Origin: Halomonas sp. KAO
GTDB lineage: Bacteria > Pseudomonadota > Gammaproteobacteria > Pseudomonadales > Halomonadaceae
Length of the DNA: 64,000 nucleotides
Assembly: GCF_015595025.1 (NCBI RefSeq)
Contig: NZ_JADNRL010000024.1
Location: 229,499 to 293,498, forward strand
Direction of reading: 5' to 3'
Made by a program: the position numbers and the translations under genes. Below, in pieces: positions 1-10,006 of the stretch (within the stretch, counting starts at the first letter, position 1; every line of letters begins with the position of its first letter). Below the pieces are notes generated by a model. The model worked only from the letters and a program-made list of their open reading frames with translations, made no database searches and was not told the DNA's origin.

Positions 1-45
1 AAGAAGCTCCAGCGTGAGCGCAAGCGCTTCGAACGGCTCTATTGA
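1..45 (+). CDS. rpsU: 30S ribosomal protein S21, C-terminal end (partial)
   Basis: Only the last 14 codons and the stop lie in the window; they read as a basic tail ending in KRFERLY, which fits the C-terminus of gammaproteobacterial S21, a small-subunit protein used in translation initiation. The identification is strengthened by the gene order, because rpsU directly precedes dnaG and rpoD in the classical macromolecular-synthesis operon. A terminator-like hairpin separates it from dnaG. The start lies outside the window. Confidence 0.85.
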   Translation, partial: KKLQRERKRFERLY

Positions 46-95
46 TCCGTACTGGAGACGTCGGGCCCTAGGGTCGGGCGGTCTCAGGAGGACGC

Positions 96-130
96 CAAGC
101 GGCCGCCATCCGGTGGCCGCTTGTTTTTTC
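96..130 (+). terminator. Rho-independent terminator between rpsU and dnaG
   Basis: A perfect 9-bp stem (caagcggcc / ggccgcttg) with a 10-nt loop is followed directly by a run of six T. A terminator or attenuator at this place is a known feature of the rpsU-dnaG-rpoD operon and would set dnaG expression below rpsU. Confidence 0.8.
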
Positions 131-196
131 CGGGTCGATGGTGACTGCCGTCGACCCAGGGTGATCACACCGCAGTCGTCGAGGTGATTCGACTTC

Positions 197-2047
197 ATGG
201 CCGGACAGATTCCCCAGCGCTTCATCGATGACCTGCTGGCTCGCGTCGACGTGGTCGAGGTGGTGGGCGAGCGGGTCAAGCTCAAGAAGGCCGGACGCAA
301 CTACTCGGGCCTGTGCCCCTTCCATCAGGAAAAGACGCCGTCATTCACCGTGAGTGCCGACAAGCAGTTCTATCACTGCTTCGGCTGTGGCGCCCACGGC
401 AATGCCCTGCGCTTCCTGATGGAGTACGACAAGCTGCGCTTCCCCGAGGCGGTGGAGCAGCTGGCCGGGCGGCTGGGCATGGACGTGCCCCGCGAGGGCG
501 CCGATGACCCCCGTGCCCAGGCACGAGAGCGCAAGCGCAAGGAGGGGGTCAACCTGCTGGAGCTCTCGGCCGCCTATTTTCGCGAGCGCCTGAAGATGCC
601 CGAGGGGCAGGGCGCCCGGGACTACCTGGAGCGTCGCGGCCTGGCGCCGGAGGTGCTCGAGACCTTCGGTGTCGGCTATGCGCCGGATGGCTGGGAAGGC
701 CTCAAGCGGCACCTGGGTGAGCGCGGCATCGGCGAGCCGGTGCAGGTGGAGTATGGCCTGCTGGTGCATCGCGAGGAGAGTGGTCGCACCTACGATCGTT
801 TCCGCGACCGGGTCATGTTTCCGATCCGGGATATCAAGGGGCGCACCATCGGCTTCGGAGGCCGGGTGCTGGGCGATGCCAAGCCCAAGTACCTCAACTC
901 GCCGGAGACGCCGGTGTTCCACAAGGGGCGCGAGCTGTATGGCCTCTACGAGGCGCGCCAGGCCGATCACCGCCTGGAGCGGGTGGTGATCGTCGAGGGC
1001 TACATGGACGTGGTGGCCCTGGCGCAGTTCGGCATCCGCAATGCGGTCGCCACCCTGGGCACCTCCACCAGCGAGGAGCATCTCGGCCGCCTGTTCCGGA
1101 TGGTCAACGAGGTGGTGTTCTGCTTCGACGGCGACCGAGCCGGGCGCCAGGCGGCCACGCGCGCGCTGGAGACGGCGCTGCCGCTGATGATCGACGGGCG
1201 CCAGGCGCGCTTTCTGTTCCTGCCCGAGGAGGAGGATCCGGACACCCTGGTGCGCCGGGAGGGCGCCGAGGCCTTCCAGGACCGCATCACCTGCGCCAGC
1301 CCATTGTCGGAGTTCCTCTTCGATCAGGCGGCGGCGGGGCGCGACCTGGCGCATATCGAGGAGCGCGAGCGGTACGCCAGCCAGGTGTTGAAGGCGATCG
1401 GACGGCTGCCGGAGGGCGTGCTCAAGTCGCTGATGCTGACCGAGCTGTCGCGTCGCACCGGGGTCGAGGCGGCGAACTTCTCGGCCCTGCTGGCAAGGGA
1501 TGAGGCCATCGCGGGCCGTGAGGCGCGTGGCGGTGAGTCGCCGCCGGCCATGGAGGCAGGCGGCACCCCGGCGTCACCGCCTCCTCGGGAGCAGGGAGGG
1601 GGCCCCTTCCCGCAGCGCTCCGGCGGCGCCTTGAGCCTTGTCGCGCGGGCCCTGCAGCTGCTGCTGCACGAGCCGGAGCTGGTCGTGCAGCTGCCCGCCG
1701 AGGATGACTGGTGCCCCGATGAGGAGCCGGACGGCCTGCTGTGCCGCGAGGTGATTCGCCTGCTGAGGGCGGGTGGCTACCGCAGTCCCCAGGTGCTGCT
1801 GGCGCACTTTCATGGCAGCCCCGAGGGGGAGCGTCTGGCGGCGCTGGCGCGGCGCGAGCTGCTGATTCCGAAGGCGGCGCGAGGTGCCGAGCTGGAGGGC
1901 CTGGTGGGGCACTTTCGAAGGCATCGGCGCAGGCGTTCGCCTCAGGAGGAGTTCGACGCACTGCTGGCCAGGGAGAAGGCGGGGGAGCGGCTGTCACGGG
2001 AGGAGAGGCAGCGCCTGATGGCGTTGATCACCGAACTGCACCGCTGA
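197..2047 (+). CDS. dnaG: DNA primase DnaG
   Basis: This 616-residue protein makes the RNA primers for chromosome replication, working with the replicative helicase at the fork. The N-terminal CHC2 zinc finger is visible with ligands C40, H43, C61 and C64. The central TOPRIM catalytic core follows, with the acidic EGYMD motif near residue 268 and a later acidic cluster around FDGDRAG. The C-terminal third, after a low-complexity Pro/Gly-rich linker near residue 460, is the helicase-binding part. Length is close to the usual 580-660 residues. It lies between rpsU and rpoD in the conserved operon order. Confidence 0.97.
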   Translation: MAGQIPQRFIDDLLARVDVVEVVGERVKLKKAGRNYSGLCPFHQEKTPSFTVSADKQFYHCFGCGAHGNALRFLMEYDKLRFPEAVEQLAGRLGMDVPREGADDPRAQARERKRKEGVNLLELSAAYFRERLKMPEGQGARDYLERRGLAPEVLETFGVGYAPDGWEGLKRHLGERGIGEPVQVEYGLLVHREESGRTYDRFRDRVMFPIRDIKGRTIGFGGRVLGDAKPKYLNSPETPVFHKGRELYGLYEARQADHRLERVVIVEGYMDVVALAQFGIRNAVATLGTSTSEEHLGRLFRMVNEVVFCFDGDRAGRQAATRALETALPLMIDGRQARFLFLPEEEDPDTLVRREGAEAFQDRITCASPLSEFLFDQAAAGRDLAHIEERERYASQVLKAIGRLPEGVLKSLMLTELSRRTGVEAANFSALLARDEAIAGREARGGESPPAMEAGGTPASPPPREQGGGPFPQRSGGALSLVARALQLLLHEPELVVQLPAEDDWCPDEEPDGLLCREVIRLLRAGGYRSPQVLLAHFHGSPEGERLAALARRELLIPKAARGAELEGLVGHFRRHRRRRSPQEEFDALLAREKAGERLSREERQRLMALITELHR

Positions 2048-2102
2048 CCGGAAGGTCAAAAAGACATTCTGTAGACACTCCGGACTGGCCGTACGGTTGA
2101 TT

Positions 2103-2131
2103 TCTCTCCTAACATCCCCACATAGGAGAGA
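2103..2131. repeat. Inverted repeat upstream of rpoD
   Basis: Two perfect 9-bp arms (tctctccta and taggagaga) are separated by 11 nt in the dnaG-rpoD gap. No T-run follows on the plus strand, so it is not a typical terminator; it may be an RNA processing site or an operator. Confidence 0.45.
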
Positions 2132-2197
2132 GCGCTCGGCACCGGCGTAACCTGACAACCTAACACACCTGAGTAACCGCGCAAATAGATTGAACTG

Positions 2198-2225
2198 GCA
2201 GAAAGGTGCTTTCTGCCGCTATACT
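2198..2225 (+). promoter_or_regulatory. Probable rpoD promoter with an embedded palindrome
   Basis: A good sigma70 -10 hexamer, TATACT, stands at 2220-2225, about 70 nt before the rpoD start. Immediately upstream is a perfect 8-bp inverted repeat (gcagaaag, gtg, ctttctgc; 2198-2216), covering the spacer region where a repressor could act. No strong -35 at 17 bp is seen, so an activator or alternative sigma factor may be involved. The dnaG-rpoD gap of 249 nt holds no gene. Confidence 0.5.
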
Positions 2226-2296
2226 GTTCGGCTTTGTGAGTTTTCTCCACCCAGCGCTTCAGGTGTTTCATTCTTCTTCGTCGAGATAGGGTTTCT

Positions 2297-4129
<1,833 letters not shown>

Positions 4130-4162
4130 CGCCGGGCGCCGAGTGCGCCGTCCATGCATGCA

Positions 4163-4203
4163 GAAGGCCCCACCGCTCAACGAGCGGTGGGGCCTTCTTG
4201 TTG
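4163..4203 (+). terminator. Terminator after rpoD
   Basis: A perfect 16-bp stem (4163-4178 with 4182-4197) closes a 3-nt loop and is followed by a T-rich stretch. It ends the rpsU-dnaG-rpoD operon and stands 3' to 3' with the leftward gene that ends at 4280. Confidence 0.85.
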
Positions 4204-4279
4204 GGGCTTGTTGTTGGGGGCTTGCTTGCCCCTGCCTGGCTGTCAGGGCCCTCTTGTGGGCGTGCCCGGCGAGCCGAGC

Positions 4280-4936
4280 TCAGCCGTGCTGTCGTGCCAG
4301 GGCCCAGCGACGGGCGAGCAGGACCAGCTCGATGACTGCGATCAGCAGCACGGCATAGCCAAACAGCTCCACGACCTCCTCGGCGGCGCTCTTGAAGTCG
4401 CGAACATAGCTCTCCTGCAGGATCGCCTGCCAGAAGTCGCCACGTCCGTAGAGCCGCGAGAAGACATAGGTGGTCAGGAAGCCCGCCGCGAAGAGTCCGA
4501 AGGAGAAGCTGTTGGCATAGGCGGCGAACTCGGCCAGGAAGCGCTGTCGCTTGCGGATGACTACGAACAGGATCGGCAGCACGGTGAGGCCGACCAGCAG
4601 CTGCCAGGCACCATCGAAGAGGTAGGTGTCGAGCAGGGCGTCCTGCTCGCGGATCAGCGAGGCAAACAGAAACCCGAACATCAGCAGGCTGATGTAGGGC
4701 AGGGTGCGGATCACCAGGTGGCTATAGAGCAGCAGGCCGGCAGCGGCGGCCAGCAGGGCGGACTGGGCCAGCTCGGTGAAGCCACGTTCGGAGAAGCGTG
4801 CATCGGGAAGATAGAGGGACTCATAGAAGACCCCCTGGGCGATACCCGCCACCAGCAGGATATAGAGTGTCGCACGCAGGCAGGTGGCGCGGAAGCTGAT
4901 GGGCCAGGAGGGGGGAGGCAGAGACTTATGTGGCAT
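4280..4936 (-). CDS. Hypothetical multi-pass membrane protein
   Basis: This 218-residue protein is not recognised as a member of a named family. It has about five hydrophobic segments, at roughly residues 20-40, 60-80, 85-105, 115-135 and 150-170, plus one near the C-terminus. The N-terminus is short and proline-rich. It is convergent with rpoD and divergent from the ABC operon at 5181, so it is probably a single-gene unit. No catalytic motif is visible and no function is proposed. Confidence 0.7.
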   Translation of the reverse strand: MPHKSLPPPSWPISFRATCLRATLYILLVAGIAQGVFYESLYLPDARFSERGFTELAQSALLAAAAGLLLYSHLVIRTLPYISLLMFGFLFASLIREQDALLDTYLFDGAWQLLVGLTVLPILFVVIRKRQRFLAEFAAYANSFSFGLFAAGFLTTYVFSRLYGRGDFWQAILQESYVRDFKSAAEEVVELFGYAVLLIAVIELVLLARRWALARQHG

Positions 4937-5077
4937 GGCGGAATTCGTGTCTGAGGGTAACGTTGAAGGACATCTTACCCGGTCCGCCGAGGGGGAGCTA
5001 ACTTCGCCGGCGACTTGTTTGCAAACTATTGAATTTCAGGGGCCTACACCATTAGTCGCGTTTTTATGCCGAGCCTA

Positions 5078-5118
5078 TTGCCGAGCGGTAACACATCCTC
5101 TAGCTTACGTTAACGTAA
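5078..5118 (+). promoter_or_regulatory. Promoter and LiuR-like operator of the ABC operon
   Basis: A -35 TTGCCG (5078-5083), a 17-bp spacer and a -10 TAGCTT (5101-5106) are overlapped by a perfect 14-bp palindrome, ttacgttaacgtaa (5105-5118). This palindrome resembles the motif I recall for LiuR, a MerR-family repressor of branched-chain amino acid catabolism. It would block the promoter of the livG-like gene starting at 5181. Confidence 0.55.
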
Positions 5119-5180
5119 AGCCTGGCAACAACGATAACAGTACCACGGCGGGTCGCGTCGCGACCCCAAGAGGAAGGCAC

Positions 5181-5954
5181 ATGACCCAGGAGTTCATACT
5201 GGAAACTCGCGGGTTGACCAAGGAGTTTCGCGGCTTCACCGCCGTGGACGACGTCAACCTCAAGGTCCAGGAAGGGCACATCCACGCCCTGATCGGCCCC
5301 AACGGGGCCGGCAAGACCACCGTCTTCAATCTGCTCACCAAGTTTCTGCCGCCGACCCGCGGCGAGATTCTCTATCGCGGCAAGCCCATCACGCGGATGA
5401 AGGCCAACGAGATCGCCCGTCTCGGGCTGGTGCGCTCCTTCCAGATCTCCGCGGTGTTCGGCCATATGACCGCCCTGGAGAACGTGCGGGTGGCCCTTCA
5501 GCGCAAGCTGGGCACCTCCTTTCACTTCTGGAAATCCGAGCGCAGCCTCGATCATCTCAACGACCGTGCCATGGAGCTGCTCGATGAGGTCGGCCTGGCC
5601 GAGTATGCCGATGTGCTGACCGTAGAGATGCCCTATGGCCGCAAGCGCGCCCTGGAGGTCGCCACCACCCTGGCCCTCGAGCCGACGATGATGCTGCTCG
5701 ACGAGCCGACCCAAGGCATGGGGGCCGAGGACGTCGACCGCATCGTCGAGCTGATTCGGCGGGTCTCGGCGGGGCGCACCGTGCTGATGGTGGAGCATAA
5801 CCTTAGCGTGGTCAGCCGCCTGTGCGACCGCATCACCGTGCTGGCCCGTGGCGCCGTGCTGGCCGAGGGCGACTATCAGGAGGTGTCGCGCAATCCCCAG
5901 GTGCGCGAGGCCTACATGGGCAGCGAGGCGGCGGCAGAGGAGGCCAGCGCATGA
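5181..5954 (+). CDS. livG: Branched-chain amino acid-type ABC transporter, ATPase LivG
   Basis: This 257-residue cytoplasmic ATPase is the first gene of a five-gene high-affinity uptake operon. The Walker A GPNGAGKTT stands near residues 38-46, the Walker B MMLLDEPTQGMG near 170-182, and the signature region in this subgroup is the divergent VEMPYGRKRALEVA. The start at 5181 follows an AGGAAG ribosome binding site; a longer upstream reading frame runs through the promoter and is rejected. Its stop overlaps the next gene by 4 nt (ATGA). The palindrome upstream suggests control by a LiuR-type repressor. Substrate could be a branched-chain amino acid, amide or urea. Confidence 0.85.
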   Translation: MTQEFILETRGLTKEFRGFTAVDDVNLKVQEGHIHALIGPNGAGKTTVFNLLTKFLPPTRGEILYRGKPITRMKANEIARLGLVRSFQISAVFGHMTALENVRVALQRKLGTSFHFWKSERSLDHLNDRAMELLDEVGLAEYADVLTVEMPYGRKRALEVATTLALEPTMMLLDEPTQGMGAEDVDRIVELIRRVSAGRTVLMVEHNLSVVSRLCDRITVLARGAVLAEGDYQEVSRNPQVREAYMGSEAAAEEASA

Positions 5955-6709
5955 GCCAGTCAGCCGAAGCGGTACAGGATCCGGTGCACCAGTACCAGGA
6001 CCTGGAGGGCGCCGAGATGCTGCGGGTCAGTGATCTGCACGCCTTCTACGGCGAGTCGCACATCCTCCACGGCGTCGACTTCGATGTGAAGCGCGGTGAG
6101 CTGGTGACCCTGCTGGGGCGCAATGGCGCCGGTCGCAGCACCACCCTCAAGGCGATCATGAACATGGTGGGTCGACGCACCGGCTCGATCATGATCAATG
6201 GCAACGAGGCGCTGGGCATGAAGTCCCATCATATCCCGCGGCTGGGGATCGGTTACTGCCCCGAGGAGCGCGGGATCTTCGCAAGCCTCGACGTCGAGGA
6301 GAACCTGCTGCTGCCACCGACGGTGCGTTCGGGAGGCATGTCCATCGACGAGATCTACACGATGTTCCCCAACCTCTATGAGCGTCGGCGTAGCCAGGGC
6401 ACCCGGCTCTCCGGGGGTGAGCAGCAGATGCTGGCCATGGCGCGAATCCTGCGCACCGGGGCGCGACTGCTGCTGCTCGACGAGATCACCGAGGGCCTGG
6501 CACCGGTCATCGTCCAGGCGCTCGGCGAGGTGCTGATCAAGCTCAAGGAGCGCGGCATGACCATCGTGCTGGTGGAGCAGAACTTCCGCTTCGCCGCGCC
6601 CCTGGCCGACCGTCACTTCGTGATGGAGCACGGCCGTATCATCGAGGAGATCACCGCCGCCGAGCTGCCCTCGCGTCGCGATCACCTCAACAGCCTGCTG
6701 GGCGTGTGA
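5951..6709 (+). CDS. livF: Branched-chain amino acid-type ABC transporter, ATPase LivF with altered Walker A
   Basis: This is the second 252-residue ATPase of the operon, translationally coupled to the first by a 4-nt overlap. The Walker A reads GRNGAGRST: the lysine that normally contacts the nucleotide phosphates is arginine (R62). The LSGGEQQM signature and Walker B RLLLLDEIT are intact. I recall that some LivF-like subunits carry this substitution, so it may mark a subfamily rather than a defect. An N-terminal extension of about 22 residues precedes the usual LRV start of the fold. Other four operon members look intact. Confidence 0.85.
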   Translation: MSQSAEAVQDPVHQYQDLEGAEMLRVSDLHAFYGESHILHGVDFDVKRGELVTLLGRNGAGRSTTLKAIMNMVGRRTGSIMINGNEALGMKSHHIPRLGIGYCPEERGIFASLDVEENLLLPPTVRSGGMSIDEIYTMFPNLYERRRSQGTRLSGGEQQMLAMARILRTGARLLLLDEITEGLAPVIVQALGEVLIKLKERGMTIVLVEQNFRFAAPLADRHFVMEHGRIIEEITAAELPSRRDHLNSLLGV

Positions 6710-6793
6710 CGGCGTGTTGGCCGTCCGGCAGTTTTCCTAGCGTCAACCGTATCGACAACAACAAACCGCCCCGCGTGGGCCACGGAGTCAACC

Positions 6794-8014
6794 ATGACCT
6801 TCAATCGCAAGATTCTCGCCTCCAGCGTAGCCCTAGCCGCCGCGACCCTGATGGCGACCGGTGCCCAGGCCAGCATGAGCGACGATGCCGTGCGCATCGG
6901 CTATCTCGCCGACATGTCCGGCACCTATCGTGATCTCGCCGGCCCGGGTGGCCTCGAGGCCCTGAAGATGGCCGTCGAGGACTTCGGCGGCGAGGTCAAT
7001 GGCGTGCCCATCGAGGTGTTCAGTGCCGACGACCGCAACAGCGCCGATGTCGGCGCCAACACGGTGCGCGAGTGGTTCGACACGAAGAATGTCGACCTGG
7101 TGGCGGGGCTGGTGGCCTCCTCGGTTTCCATTGCCGCCACCAAGGTGATCGAGGAGAACGACGGCCTGGGTATCGTCTCCGGTTCCGCCGCGTCCAGCAT
7201 TACCAACGAGCACTGCACCCCCAACCATATTCACTGGGTCTATGACACCTACCCGCTCGCCAACGGGACCGCCAAGGCGGTGGTGGAGCAGGGTGGCGAC
7301 AGTTGGTTCATGCTCACCGCCGACTACGCCTTCGGTCATGCCCTGGAGGACGACGTGACCAGGGTGGTGGAGGAGAATGGCGGTGAGATCGTCGGCGGGG
7401 TGCGCCATCCCTTCCCCACCAGCGACTTCTCCTCCTATATCCTCCAGGCCCAGGGCTCCGGTGCCAAGATCGTCGGTCTGGCCAATGCCGGCGCCGACAC
7501 CGTCAATGCCATCACCACCGCCAGCCAGTTCGGCCTGACCCAGTCCGGCCAGCAGCTCGCCGGTCTGCTGATCTTCCTCAACGACGTCCACTCCATGGGC
7601 CTCGAGGCGACCCAGAACCTGCTGCTCACCACCGGCTGGTACTGGGACATGGATGAACAGGCGCGCGAGTGGGCCGATCGCTACTTCGAGCGGACCGGCA
7701 AGCGCCCGACCATGGTCCAGGCCGGCATCTACTCCAGCACCGCGCACTACCTGGAGACCGTGGCCGAGGCGGGTACCGACAATCCCGAGCAGATCCGGGC
7801 GGCCATGGCCGAGCGCCCCGTGGAGGACTTCTTCTCTCGCAACGGTTACATCCGTGAGGATGGGCGCATGGTCCACGACATGTACCTGGCGCAGGTGAAG
7901 ACCCCCGCGGAGTCCGAGAACGAGTGGGATGTCTACGAGGTCCTCTCCACGATTCCCGCCGAAGAGGCCTTCCGTCCGCTTTCCGAAAGCCAGTGTGATC
8001 TGGTCAACAACTGA
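6794..8014 (+). CDS. ABC transporter periplasmic substrate-binding protein (type I, Leu/Ile/Val or amide type)
   Basis: This 406-residue protein begins with a clear Sec signal peptide ending at ATGAQA near residue 25. It then shows the type I periplasmic fold of the LivJ/FmdD/UrtA group (VRIGYLADMSGTYRDLAGPGGLEALKMA). It should capture the solute in the periplasm and deliver it to LivH/LivM. It is longer than classical LivJ (about 367), which is common in the amide/urea branch, so leucine is not certain as substrate. It is the third gene of the operon, between the ATPases and the permeases. Confidence 0.85.
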   Translation: MTFNRKILASSVALAAATLMATGAQASMSDDAVRIGYLADMSGTYRDLAGPGGLEALKMAVEDFGGEVNGVPIEVFSADDRNSADVGANTVREWFDTKNVDLVAGLVASSVSIAATKVIEENDGLGIVSGSAASSITNEHCTPNHIHWVYDTYPLANGTAKAVVEQGGDSWFMLTADYAFGHALEDDVTRVVEENGGEIVGGVRHPFPTSDFSSYILQAQGSGAKIVGLANAGADTVNAITTASQFGLTQSGQQLAGLLIFLNDVHSMGLEATQNLLLTTGWYWDMDEQAREWADRYFERTGKRPTMVQAGIYSSTAHYLETVAEAGTDNPEQIRAAMAERPVEDFFSRNGYIREDGRMVHDMYLAQVKTPAESENEWDVYEVLSTIPAEEAFRPLSESQCDLVNN

Positions 8015-8071
8015 GCGGATGCAGAACCGGCGGCGGCGTCTGCCGCCGCCATCTGAGGGGAGGTTCATCGC

Positions 8072-8959
8072 ATGACAATGATTTTCGGTGTGCCGTTGAT
8101 GGTATTCATGGGCCAGCTGATGCTGGGCCTGATCAACGGCGCCTTCTATGCCCTGCTCAGCCTCGGGCTGGCGGTGATCTTCGGCCTGCTGAAGATCGTC
8201 AACTTCGCCCACGGTGCCATGTACATGCTCGGCGCCTTCACGGCGCTGCTGGGGCTGCAGTATCTGGGGCTCAACTACTGGGCGGCCCTGCTGGTGGTGC
8301 CACTGGTGGTGGGCGGACTGGGCATGTTGATCGAGCGCTTCATCCTGCGCCGCATCGCTCACCTCGACCACCTCTACGGGCTGCTGCTGACCTTCGGCCT
8401 GGCGCTGATCTTCGAGGGGTCACTGATCAACTTCTTCGGGGTCTCGGGGTCCAGCTATCCCACCCCCGCCGCCCTGGAGGGCGGTGTCAATCTGGGCTTC
8501 ATGTTCCTGCCCATCTATCGTGGCTGGGTGCTGGTTGCCGCTCTTGCGGTCTGCCTGGCGACCTGGTTCATCATCGAGCGGACTCGCCTGGGGGCCTATC
8601 TGCGCGCCGGTACCGAGAATCCGGCCCTGATGCAGGCCTTCGGCGTCAACGTCCCCCAGCTGATCACCCTGACCTACGGCTTCGGCGTGGCACTCGCCGC
8701 CTTTGCCGGGGTGCTGGCCGCACCGCTCTATCCGGTCTCGCCCACCATGGGCTCGAGCCTGCTGATCGTGGTGTTTGCCGTGGTGGTGATCGGTGGCATG
8801 GGCTCGATCATCGGTGCCGTCATCACCGGCCTGGCCATGGGGCTGATCGAGGGCCTGACCAAGGTCTACTATCCCGAGGCCGCCAACACCGTGATCTTCG
8901 TGGTGATGGTGGTGGTCCTTATGCTGCGTCCCGCGGGACTCTTCGGCAAGGAGGCTTGA
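8072..8959 (+). CDS. livH: Branched-chain amino acid-type ABC transporter permease LivH
   Basis: This 295-residue inner-membrane permease has about eight hydrophobic segments and the family pattern NGAFYALLSLGLAVIFGLLKIVNFAHG near the N-terminus, plus a GGMGSIIGAVITG block in the C-terminal half that contacts the ATPases. A gaggggagg ribosome binding site precedes the ATG. It is followed 4 nt later by the partner permease gene, with which it forms the translocation channel. Confidence 0.88.
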   Translation: MTMIFGVPLMVFMGQLMLGLINGAFYALLSLGLAVIFGLLKIVNFAHGAMYMLGAFTALLGLQYLGLNYWAALLVVPLVVGGLGMLIERFILRRIAHLDHLYGLLLTFGLALIFEGSLINFFGVSGSSYPTPAALEGGVNLGFMFLPIYRGWVLVAALAVCLATWFIIERTRLGAYLRAGTENPALMQAFGVNVPQLITLTYGFGVALAAFAGVLAAPLYPVSPTMGSSLLIVVFAVVVIGGMGSIIGAVITGLAMGLIEGLTKVYYPEAANTVIFVVMVVVLMLRPAGLFGKEA

Positions 8960-8963
8960 CACC

Positions 8964-9947
8964 ATGTCGGCAACCCAGACCCTGACGCCTGCCATGAAAC
9001 TTCGCCGCAAGGCCAAGGTGCGTCGCAACTTCCTGTACCTGGCGCTGGTCGCCATCGCCCTGGTGGCCCCCTTCGTGGCCTACCCGGTCTTCCTGATGAA
9101 GGTGCTCTGTTTCGCGCTGTTCGCCTGCGCCTTCAACCTGCTGCTCGGCTATGCCGGCCTGCTCTCCTTCGGGCACGCCGCCTTCCTGGCCACCGGTGGC
9201 TACTTTACCGGCATCATGCTGGCCAGCTACCCGGGGCTGACGCCGGAGCTTGGCATCCTGATCGGTACCTTCGCCGCCGTGGTGCTGGGCACGCTGTTCG
9301 GCGCCCTGGCGATCCGCCGGCAGGGCATCTACTTCGCCATGGTGACGCTGGCGCTGGCGCAGATGATGTTCTTCTTCTTCGTCCAGGCGCCCTTCACCGG
9401 CGGCGAGGATGGCCTGCACGGAGTGCCGCGTGGCGAGCTGTTCGGGGTGATCAGCCTCGAGAGCAACCTCAACATGTACTACTTCGTGCTGGCGGTGTTC
9501 CTGATCGGCTTCGCGATCATCCAGCGTGCCGTGCACTCGCCTTATGGTCAGGTGCTCCGGGCGATCCGCGAGAACGAGCCCCGTGCCGTGTCACTCGGTT
9601 ACAACGTCGATGCCTACAAGCTGGTGGCCTTCGTGCTCTCCGCCGGTCTGGCGGGCCTGGCGGGATCGACCAAGACCGTGGTCTTCCAGCTCGCCTCGCT
9701 GACCGATGCCCACTGGCACATGTCCGGCGAGGTGATCCTGATGACCCTGCTGGGCGGTGTGGGCACGCTGTTTGGCCCCCTGGTGGGTGCCGGCGTGGTG
9801 GTCAGCCTGCAGACCCAGCTGGCGCAGTCGCCGCTCGGCAACTGGGTCAGCGTGATCCTCGGCGCCATCTTCGTGATCTGTGTGCTGAGCTTCCGCAGCG
9901 GCATCGTCGGCGAGATCCAGAAGATGGTGCGCAAGAACTTCAAGTGA
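8964..9947 (+). CDS. livM: Branched-chain amino acid-type ABC transporter permease LivM
   Basis: This 327-residue permease is the last gene of the operon. It has about nine membrane segments, the conserved LLGYAGLLSFGHAAFLATGGY block near residues 55-75 and the IRENEPRAVSLGYNV cytoplasmic loop that couples to the ATPase. The first 20 residues are basic and cytoplasmic. A compact terminator follows at 9985. Confidence 0.88.
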   Translation: MSATQTLTPAMKLRRKAKVRRNFLYLALVAIALVAPFVAYPVFLMKVLCFALFACAFNLLLGYAGLLSFGHAAFLATGGYFTGIMLASYPGLTPELGILIGTFAAVVLGTLFGALAIRRQGIYFAMVTLALAQMMFFFFVQAPFTGGEDGLHGVPRGELFGVISLESNLNMYYFVLAVFLIGFAIIQRAVHSPYGQVLRAIRENEPRAVSLGYNVDAYKLVAFVLSAGLAGLAGSTKTVVFQLASLTDAHWHMSGEVILMTLLGGVGTLFGPLVGAGVVVSLQTQLAQSPLGNWVSVILGAIFVICVLSFRSGIVGEIQKMVRKNFK

Positions 9948-9984
9948 ACCCCGGTTCCTGCGATGACCTATTACGATGACTTAC

Positions 9985-10006
9985 GGCGCCTCGCGGGGCG
10001 CCTTTT
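9985..10006. terminator. Terminator between livM and the LysR gene
   Basis: A ggcgcc stem with a 6-nt loop is followed by TTTT on the plus strand. It lies directly at the end of the convergent LysR gene, so it probably serves livM. Confidence 0.65.

Noticed and set aside
4154-4954. 266-residue plus-strand open frame after rpoD
   Set aside because: Begins in the terminator and is Gln/Gly/Glu-rich with no domain; the minus-strand membrane protein is the better gene.
6833-8371. Long antisense open frame (512 residues) opposite the substrate-binding protein and livH
   Set aside because: Composition is His/Gly/Gln-rich with no domain, and it covers real genes on the other strand; a by-product of high GC codon use.
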